Below are positions 55,878 to 64,000 of a stretch of 64,000 nt of DNA, one piece after another. Below the pieces are notes generated by a model. The model saw nothing but the letters and a program-made list of their open reading frames with translations. It was not told the DNA's origin and did no database searches. Made by a program: the position numbers and the translations under genes. The stretch is taken from positions 76,704,001-76,768,000 of the forward strand of contig JAUMIR010000003.1 of assembly GCA_030847615.1 (NCBI GenBank), written 5' to 3'. The DNA comes from Gambelia wislizenii. Taxonomy: Eukaryota > Chordata > Lepidosauria > Squamata > Crotaphytidae. Each line of letters begins with the position of its first letter. Positions within the stretch are counted from its first letter, which is position 1.

Positions 55878-57947
55878 TACTGGAGAGAGATGACTGAGGG
55901 TGCCAGAGGGAGACACTCCCTCTGACAGACACATGTGCTTCTGTTCCAAAAGGAAGGAGAGGAAACCACTGCACAAAACCCTAACATGCCCTAACATGCT
56001 TTTCAGCAAACATGGGCTTACAAAATAACTAAAAAGGGAGGGGGGGAATAAGAGAAATAGAATGTTCCACCTACCAGCCCAATTGTGAGCTCTTGAGGAT
56101 TTTTCAGAATGATCCCTTATAAAATTCAAATCCAGGAATAGAAGCACACTTTGGGGTGAAGATAGGAAGGACAGAACAATGCTAAAGAGCTTCCACTCAT
56201 GTCCCCATAATATAATTTGCTTTATAAATAAATAAATAAATTGCAGAATATTTAAACCTGCCAAACTGAAAGACAGGTGAAAAAGAGAGTCTGAAGTGAG
56301 TTTCAAAGTCTTCTAATTAGAAGTCTAAACTAATAAGGTTTAGCTCCATGCACTGGTAATTAGATGAAACTGAAGTGGCTTCTAGTCCATTCACAAAAAC
56401 AGATGTTGCTTCACAGAACCTTGATATCTTTCTTAAATACCTTTGAAAACAAGGATCAGAAAATATGAACTCTTATAAAAAGAGCTTTATTGTATTTTTA
56501 TAGCATATTACATACCTTGTAAGAATCAGTTTGTTAAGTGTGAATGTCAGTTTTATTTTCTGTCCCCCTTTTTTTCTGGCTATTTACAAGCTTCGTAAGA
56601 AATTGTTCTTTAATTAAGTCTAAACATAGTTTTATATAAATGGATTCCTGGAATTAAAAACGTTCAGACTTAAGAAATGATTGTTACAGAGACTGTAAGA
56701 GGCCGTAAAAAAAGAATGCCACTTTAAACAAAGATTTCTCATTTTAATTAAAAAGATAATCATCAGAACATTCCTACATTTAACAGAACCATTTGAAGCA
56801 ACTTTGAAGGGGGGAAAGCTTCTTTCTGATGCAGGCATATGCAGAGTAGTTTAGATTATATTTAATCAAAGTCCCAGCCAAGACTATTCTATTATATTTT
56901 TAAGGATTCTATCTGCAATTTTAGTAGTTTAGTCAAATATATACAGTGCTTATTAAACTCATCCCATAGTATGCTTACAAATGGTTGCAGCATAATCTAA
57001 AGCTAGTTTAAGGAACTATCTTGGGTTTTCTGGATTTCCTAAATTAAAGACTTCAAAAAAGAACATTTGATTCCTAAATATAAGCAGTATACATCCTGCA
57101 ACCCACAGGCTGAGTTTACAACCCACAGAGTAAATTCTTATTCTCACTGGTTCTAAGAAGATAAGCATCCACCTTTGGCATACACAAATGCTGACTAAGC
57201 ATCCACCATTTGCACACAAGCCAACATATATTCAAGCAACTATACACATAATCCTTGCACAATACCACAACAGTATCCCTATATGATCATTAGTATGTAG
57301 AATAGTAAGACAATAAGAGTACTTTTAATTTCCATAATTTAGAACTAAATAGTACTGGAAACAACAAAACCACTACACTAAATTCCTATTTTTATCTTTA
57401 AAATATCTAAAACAATTTCTATAAAGTTAGATTAAAACTACATATATTTTTCTGTCAAAAGTACAAACAAATGTAAGAATTCTTGAACTAGACAAGATAA
57501 GCACATCATGTAGCCCAGTATTCCATTTCAGTCAGTGGTCTACCTTTAATAATCAATTATGGTTCAAACTTCCCCAGCTTTAGCAATAATCTGTGAATAC
57601 AGAGTATATTTGAATTGAAAATAAGTGTATTTTGTATGGACTTTGAACTGCAAAAGGAACCTGGGTGGAGAAAGTGGAATTGTGTAAAAACCTCAATCTG
57701 ACACGATTCAATATCCATAAAATACATATGCTATTAGTGCACTGAACAGAAAATAGGTATACAAAACCGGGCATGGTGCACTTCACAGGAATTCTGTGAA
57801 ATATGTACATCTTAAAAGAAACTAGATATACTGTCCAGTCAATATAGAAGTTATGCAAGTCAAGTTGGGCCATGCAGTTACATGTACTGAACATGGCGTA
57901 TAGTCTTCAAGTGGAAAATAAGCATACTGACCAGGCATATTTGAAAT
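55878..57947. other. Intronic sequence, no gene recognised
   Basis: AT-rich sequence with an (aaat)n run near 56224. The 176-residue minus-strand ORF at 55776-56306 overlaps the MITE and has no recognisable domain; I read it as chance. Confidence 0.45.
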
Positions 57948-57948
57948 G

Positions 57949-58179
57949 CAGTTGTCCCTCTGTATCCATGGATTTTGTATCCGCGGATTTTAGTATTCAC
58001 GGCTTGAAAATATTCTTTAAAAAATAACAATCCAAAAAGCAAGCCCTGATTTTGCCATCTTATATAAGGGACACCATTTTGCTATGTCACTGCATATAAT
58101 GGGACTTGAGTATTCACGGATTTTGGTATCCACGCTGGAGTCCTGAAACCAAACCCCAGTGAATATGAAGGGACAACTG
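57949..58179. mobile_element. Tigger/pogo-like MITE, copy 5, inverted
   Basis: Same family in the opposite orientation (CAGTTGTCCCTCTGTATCCA..gaatatgaagGGACAACTG). The left flank is tg rather than ta, probably by mutation; the right flank is ta. Confidence 0.83.
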
Positions 58180-58181
58180 TA

Positions 58182-59737
58182 TTGTATTCTTTTCATGGAC
58201 AAATGCTTACATATACTGCCTGACCTAATTCAGAGACTATATGACCTGAATGGGCAATGCAAAATTTCCTGTTGATGCTGCTCATTCATTTACATTCTCC
58301 ATGATAGCCAATGAAGTGTACATTAGTCATTTTTTTAAGTGAACTCCACTGAATTTACATCAACCACTGCAATTTTTTTAAAAAAAATGTAGACCAATAC
58401 ATTAAGATACGTTTACCTGGTTATCACAACTCCTACACTGTAAACTGGTGTTTGTTGGACAGGAAGATTTCCTCCTCTCCCATAATGTGTCCCATTATTC
58501 AATACATTCTAAAACACATTGAATTAACTTTTTTTTAGATAATTCAGCTCTAAGAAAAACTTCAAATTGAATTTCATTCAATGGCAAGATAATAAACAAA
58601 TATAGCTATCTTGTTTATGCTGAGGGGCTGGAGAGAAGGGACTGCTCTACCCTACATTGTTGAGGATTTCATGCACACATTGCTAGTGAGCACTGCTACA
58701 GAGAACATTATCAAGCTGTAGAACACTTAGATATGCCAATGAACTATCATCACAAAAATAGAAATAAACCAAAATACAGAATGAAACCTTGGAAAGAACC
58801 AATTCCAAGTAAAGCCACAATTCAAACCAACCAGTTAAAATATACGCAGAAATGAAAACATCTAGAAAAGTGGCCTCAGTTTCATGTTATCTACATAAAA
58901 CAAAAACATAGCTCTGGTATTTGTTTTATTGCAATTTCCAAATCTAGAAACATACAACACCATCACAACACAATGTCACAATCTAGACAAGTACTGCATA
59001 TTACTTCATTATTTTACAACTAAGAAAATTACAGATTAAAACTGCACTGACAGATTATCCACATTAAGATTATTTTATTATTGCTCCATATATCCCTAGG
59101 TAAATCACACTTCCCACTACATGAAGTATGCATTCATCTCCGTTACCAACCCTCCAGCTACCCAGTCTACCCAGAGAAGTGCAGAAATAAGAAGTCCGCT
59201 TTTGAAATAAGAAGTCCGCTTTTTGAGATGCTAGATTGGGAGCTATAAAATACAGAAGGGCCTCCACATTTTCATTCAGTTTATTCCTCCTTATATCTGT
59301 GGGGTTTTCCCCTAAACTCTTTATATTCACTAAATTGGACCCAAAGTAGTGATAAGGAGAACCTACCCATGTCTCTTTTCAAATTATTCCAGAACAGAAT
59401 GAATAGATGTATATCTTGGATGCCAAAGAATTACTCTAAATTCCAATTTAAGAGTGCCTGTCCCCTGGGGGTGGGGGTTCACATCTCTGGCTTAAATGAT
59501 GTACAGTTAAGGTATAAAAAACTAAGGTGAGAGAGCTCCGTTTCACTGCACTGTGTATGGAAATGTGATTCTGAATCATAAGCATTTGAAATACCGTATG
59601 GATTCCTCATGTGCATCATGGAAGTCTGCTTTCCATTTCAGATCTGTATCAGTGTCTGAAAAATATGGTCTCTCTAGGCATCTTCTAAGTCCTCCAGCAT
59701 GACTCTATGGTAATGCTTGGGCCAAAAGTCATTCATT
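58182..59737. other. Intronic sequence, no feature recognised
   Basis: AT-rich sequence. A 20-bp tandem duplication (gaaataagaagtccgctttt) lies at about 59185-59222. Confidence 0.45.
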
Positions 59738-59869
59738 TTAATAGGGTTCGCTATTATCTGCAGTTTCTGGTATCCACAGTAAGTCCGAGAATGTATCCCC
59801 CATGGATACAGGGGTTGTACTGTAATCAAATCCATGAATGCTTTACCCGCAAATGTGGAGGGACAACTG
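59738..59869. mobile_element. Tigger/MER2-like fragment, diverged
   Basis: Contains agggttcgctattatctgca..ttctggtatccaca and ends atgtggagggacaactg before ta. The left end is not recognisable, so this is a partial or rearranged copy of a different subfamily. Confidence 0.6.
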
Positions 59870-59871
59870 TA

Positions 59872-60499
59872 GTCTCCTTTTTCTCCTAGAACAAGGTTCA
59901 TGTAGAATGATAAAGTTCACCATATTGGCTAGCAGTTTTATTACCACTAAAACAGATTATGGCCAGGATGCTTTCAAGTGATCATGTATCAAAGGCAGAA
60001 ATAAGCTCTTTCCCAGAAGACAAAAGAACATTTGTGGGTCTCTACATGTAATGTGAAAATTAACAATTACAATTATGTGTTTCATAGGAAATCATTATGA
60101 CAACTTCTGGAGGAAACCTTCAGCCCTTGGCAAATTGTAGGAAGTTTTTGTTTTGTTTTACTCAAATGGTGTACGGTAATTATTTTATCTTTCCAAACTG
60201 ATGTGCACTGAAATATACTAGCTTTTAGAAATGCCAGTGCTATTTAATATGCTGATTAGACTCAACTTTACTCCGCACCCCATCCCACATAAAAACAATA
60301 CTAGTCTCTTTAAGCCAACATTGTCAAGAACTAGTGGAGGAACAACTAAAATGAAGCTCAGTCGAGATGCTGGTATAGTTGTTACGGCTGACAGACCTAT
60401 GGATGTGGAGATCCTGCATTAGTGCTGCTGAATTCTCAGACAGCAGTAGCAGCTAGGACTACTTTTTTCACCTTTGACTGGTAGAAGCCTTTCTCTCAT
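59872..60499. other. Intronic sequence, no feature recognised
   Basis: No repeat or coding motif recognised. Confidence 0.4.
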
Positions 60500-61285
60500 G
60501 CCACCTATCTGGGAAGCATCATCTCCTCAGATGCCAAGATTGACAAAGAAATCGATCACAGATTAGCAAAGGCATATAGCGCATTTGGAAGACTTCACAA
60601 AAGAGTCTGGACTAATAAACACCTGAGGCGAAGCACAAAAATCAGTGTGTATAGAGCCATTGTACTGTCTATTCTCCTTTACGGGTCTGAAACATGGCTC
60701 ACCTATCGCCAACACATACGACTCCTCGAACACTTTCATCAGCAGTGTATACGCACAATCCTAAATATACACTGGACTGACTATGTGACGAATGTTGCTG
60801 TCCTTGAACAAGCAGGGATCACCAGCATTGAGGCCATGATATTGAGAACACAGCTGTGCTGGGCAGGGCATGTTTCTAGGATGGAGGACCATCGCCGCCC
60901 AAAAATAGTTCTCTACGGTGAACTCGCCATAGGTCAGCATAAGAGGGGCGCTCCAAAAAAGCGATACAAGGATTCCCTGAAACAACATCGGCCAAATTGA
61001 TCACCAACAATGGTCCGCCCCAGCTTCACATCAGGAGGCTTGGAGATGCACTATCCACAATGCTGCAGCTTTATTTGAGAACTCACGCCGAACAAGTCTT
61101 GAAGAGAAATAACAATGCAGAAAAAATCACAACCTGGAATCAACACCCAAGCAGACCTTCTGCTGTGCTTTCTGCAACCAGACATGTCTATCTCGGATTG
61201 GCCTTTTCAGACATCAGCGCGCTTGCAGAAAACGCGGGATGAGTCCTTCCTGAATCTTCGTTTGCAAAGAAAAGCCAGAGATTCA
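60500..61285 (+). mobile_element. Non-LTR LINE (RTE-like) 3' end
   Basis: Encodes YLGSIISSDAKIDKEIDHRL, then YRAIVLSILLYGSETWLTYR, TQLCWAGHVSRMEDHRRPKI and GAPKKRYKDSLKQHR, followed after a frameshift near 60997 by the region seen in the copy at 45426-45838. This order (YGSETW, WAGHV.RM, KRYKDSLK, C-terminal zinc-finger-like end) marks the C-terminal reverse transcriptase region of an RTE-like LINE. 5' truncated and inactive. Confidence 0.78.
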
Positions 61286-61477
61286 AGTATGCTTTTCACA
61301 GAATTACCTTTGAAGAAATCTCATGCAGAATTTTGTGGTCTGCCTCTTATTCAAGGAAAACACAAGAGCACACATGTGAATTTAAGCTGAACAACACTGG
61401 CTTACAGTTTACTTCTCTCAAGAGTGCTAGTTATGGTATTATTGTTATGCTATCATCCCATGTACCTAAATACCCTA
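61286..61477. other. Intronic sequence, no feature recognised
   Basis: Short unique stretch between a LINE end and a 5S SINE. Confidence 0.4.
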
Positions 61478-61703
61478 AAAGGCACCAGATCCCATCTGAT
61501 CTTGGAAGCTAAGCAGGGTCAGCCCTGGTTAATACTTGGATGAGAGACTGCCAATGAATACAGGTGCTGTTGGTTATATTTTAGAGGAAGGAACTGGCAA
61601 AACCACCTCTAAGTATTCCTTGCCTAAGAAAACTCTATGAATAAATTCATGGGATCACCATAAGTCAACAGGCAATTTGAAGGCATATATACACACACAT
61701 AGC
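61478..61703 (+). mobile_element. 5S rRNA-derived SINE
   Basis: The head (cagatcccatctgatcttgg, aagctaagcagggtcagccc, tacttggatgagagactgcc) matches 5S rRNA internal promoter boxes. The tail (tggcaaaaccacctc..ttgcctaagaaaactctatg..catgggatcaccataagtca) is Bov-B-like and ends in a tatatacacaca run. A pol III transcript mobilised by Bov-B machinery is inferred. Confidence 0.88.
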
Positions 61704-62869
61704 CCTATCCTATGTACATCTACTAGAGACACAAAATTTCTAGAAATGCTGAAGATCGGGGGAGCGGGGGAGAGAAACACAGGATCACCATGAAAAAAAT
61801 TAAAGTTTGGCAAAAATTGAAATATACATGATATTCATTTGAATATCAACCCTAAACTTATTTTACTAATTTACTATCATAAATGTAGTAAAATGTCATT
61901 CATAACCTAGTTAACATATGAAAATATACTATTTCATATTTATGAAATTTAAAAATATAAAAGCCTTGCATCTTATACAAACAAAATTGTGACTATACCT
62001 GATACTAATGAGATCACTGCAAATTACTGCTCCCTATGCCAACCAAATCGTGTACCTTAGACTTACAGTGTATTATTTGGGTAGAAAAGATCTCATTCAA
62101 ACACAATCTTAAAGACTAGACTAGCAGCATATGTAGATGTAAAGTTTAATTCTTCACTGAAAATAATGAACTCTTCCATTATCATCACAAGTAATGAAAA
62201 CCTTCCAGTGTGTTCCTGTCACAAAGACTGTAGCATCCATTAACATCCATTGCACTAGGTGCAAAAATGTGTCTTGGTTGTGAATGCTGTACATGTCTAT
62301 TGTATACACAGAAGTTATTGTTCTATAATTTTGTTGTCTTACATGCAAACCTTCATACTATACAGCTCCTGGCACTTGAGTGAGTATCTTACAAAACTTT
62401 CATCCATTTCAAAATGGAAAATATTTCATTGGAGGGTTTTTTCCTACATTTTTCTACTAGGAAGGGAGATCCCCTCATTTCCCCGGCCTTCATATCTTTA
62501 CGCTTGCCTGGAAATAAGTAATGCTACGTATAGTGAGACTTACTTCTAAGTAAACATGAAAAAGATTCTGCTATTATAATCCAAAACTGCATGGCCCACA
62601 TACCTCTTCAAACTCATGTTGCTTTCTCTAACTTCAGATTAGGGAAATGAACCCGCATTTCCAGTTCCTTGTTATACTAAAGTGAAAAGAATTTCAGCAA
62701 AAGAGCTCAGTTTTGAACTTCCTCATCATGCCACTTCTCTGCATTCTTTCTCCAATAAAATAAATACTTGCATTTTTAATTGTAAGGAAAGCAGATTTGT
62801 CTGTTTTTAAATGCCAGTTTTACATGTGCCTGGCATTTGAAAGTAGTCAAATGCACTTTTCTTACCTAA
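61704..62869. other. Intronic sequence
   Basis: AT-rich sequence. A fragment of the short palindromic repeat family lies near 62508-62560 (gagacttacttctaagtaaa). Confidence 0.45.
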
Positions 62870-63120
62870 ATACCCTAAAGGCACCAGATCCCATTTGATC
62901 TTGGAAGCTAAGCAGAGAAAGCCCTGGTTTGTACTTGGAAGGAGACCATCAACGAATGTCAGGTGCTATAGCCTATATTTCAGAGGAAGGAACTGGCAAA
63001 ACCATCTCTGAGTATTCCTTGCCTAAGAAAACCCTATGAAATTCATGGGGTCACCATAAGTTGACAGGCTACTTGAAAGCACATATACACATACACATAC
63101 ATACATACACACACACACAT
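62870..63120 (+). mobile_element. 5S rRNA-derived SINE with (ac)n tail
   Basis: Same family as 61478-61703; about 80 percent or more alike by eye. Ends in acatacacatacatacatac followed by (ac)n. Confidence 0.88.
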
Positions 63121-63764
63121 TTACCGGTACATGTGCCATTGTTCTCCTACTGTGATGTCACTGTTTTCATTTAAGCAACTGAAATAATGATACAGTACTT
63201 TAACTTATTATTTTTTCTCTGCTCATAAATCCTTTTATTTGTTCCTTACTAAAGCAGAAATACATCTAGCAATGTTTATTACCCTCAGAAGGGCAAGTGT
63301 TGCTCAAGATTTATGCCTAGCATCACAAAAGTTTCCCTACACATGTATTTAAAGACTTCAGGCTTAATCAAATTCTACAGTGCTGTTGTATGCAGATTTC
63401 AGCATTACAAAACCCTTTAAACTATAATAGACTGACTTCAGAAAACATGGTCTGTCACTTCAAATATTATTTAGGTGATCTAACAAGTGAGACATTTCTG
63501 ATTACAATTCAATGCCAATTAAGTTCGTATTAAACACTAGCTTCAATTTGTGTCACTATTCTTCAGCCAAATCAGCAACATCGGCCATGCTATAAATGAA
63601 AATAAAACTAAAGTTGAACTAAACACAGGAACTCAGCTGTAAATAGAATAGCTGAATATAAATGCTGCTCTCCACGTCAGTGTTTTAAAATATTGTCAAA
63701 GGGCTGTGTCCATATTATGGTCTAAGAGAAACGTAAAGTTGAATTTATTGTGAGTCCACTGCAA
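63121..63764. other. Intronic sequence, no feature recognised
   Basis: AT-rich unique sequence. Confidence 0.45.
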
Positions 63765-64000
63765 AGCCAGTGTGGTGCAGTGATTTAAGTGTTCGACTAC
63801 AACTCGGAAGACCACAATTCGAATCACCAGTTGGCCACAGAAACCCTCTGGGTGACCTTAAGCAAGTCACACTCTCTCAGCCACAGAGGGAGGCAAAAGG
63901 CAAACTCCCCTTTGAACAAATCTTGCCAAAAAAAACCTGTGATACGTTTTCCTTAGGGTCATCAAAAGTTGCAAACATCTTGAAGGCACATAACCACAAT
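63765..64000 (+). mobile_element. Sauria-type SINE (tRNA head, Bov-B tail), reaches window edge
   Basis: The head (agccagtgtggtgcagtgat..gttcgactacaactcggaag..aattcgaatc) is tRNA-derived. The middle (ctctgggtgaccttaagcaa..cacactctctcagcc) and the tail (agggtcatcaaaagttgc..cttgaaggcacataaccaca) match the Sauria SINE layout. Its presence supports a squamate source. Confidence 0.88.

Noticed and set aside
55776..56306. 176-residue minus-strand ORF with hydrophobic stretches
   Set aside because: It overlaps a Tigger-like MITE at one end, has no recognisable domain or splice context, and its composition fits AT-rich chance sequence.
61115..61390. Short plus-strand ORF after the RTE-like LINE end
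   Set aside because: It is a frame shadow of the LINE C-terminal region and 3' UTR.
63080..63120. Stand-alone (ac)n microsatellite of interest
   Set aside because: It is the normal simple-repeat tail of the 5S-derived SINE at 62870.

Overview
The window looks like intronic DNA from a squamate reptile, most likely an iguanian-type lizard. The reasons are the mix of interspersed repeats: tRNA-derived SINEs with Bov-B-type tails (Sauria SINE), 5S-rRNA-derived SINEs, a MIR-like CORE SINE, Bov-B, CR1, L2 and L1 LINEs, a DIRS-type tyrosine-recombinase retrotransposon, and many non-autonomous Tigger/pogo-like and hAT-like DNA transposons. There is no bacterial-style gene organisation and no long intact host ORF.

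Only one host coding segment was recognised. It is a 108-bp, phase 0-0 exon on the minus strand (7172-7279) with a strong acceptor and a weak donor. Its 36 residues match, from memory, the optional N-terminal exon that separates the long and short isoforms of beta-TrCP1 (BTRC, an SCF ubiquitin-ligase F-box/WD40 protein). The rest of the window is therefore read as BTRC intron: sequence below 7172 lies downstream of the exon, and sequence above 7279 lies upstream toward an exon 1 that is not in the window.

Layout, left to right: 1-1640, 5' part of a DIRS-like element (minus); 1671-1860, MIR-like SINE tail; 2880-3540, Sauria SINE piece and Bov-B 3' end; 7172-7279, BTRC exon; 9446-12815, 5'-truncated L1; 13645-15700, Tigger-like MITE, CR1 3' end and hAT remnant; 16918-20545, L2, SINE and MITE debris; 21995-28432, a nearly complete but decayed DIRS-like element (minus) invaded by an L2, a CR1 and a SINE; 30305-31600, an L2 3' end split by a hAT element; 32507-34802, Tigger, hAT, Tigger; 36627-44941, a full-length L1 bounded by a 23-bp target duplication and carrying four nested insertions; 45426-49913, a decayed Ty3/gypsy-type element with a SCAN-like capsid, interrupted by an L2, plus a non-LTR LINE fragment; 51626-53665, a TIR-bounded element packed with about eleven 148-bp hairpin-rich tandem units; 53687-64000, more MITEs, a LINE 3' end, two 5S SINEs and a Sauria SINE at the right edge.

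The most unusual object is the 51.6-53.7 kb element. It has perfect 26-bp terminal inverted repeats next to TA, and its interior is a GC-rich array in which every unit folds into large hairpins; the array carries a four-unit (592 bp) higher-order period. Smaller GC-rich palindromic arrays also sit inside a hAT element (33.4-33.7 kb) and a Tigger-like element (43.4-43.75 kb), and those two share the same palindromic core. This suggests that non-autonomous DNA transposons in this genome repeatedly acquire or amplify palindromic minisatellites. All coding remnants of mobile elements here are broken by stops, frameshifts or insertions.
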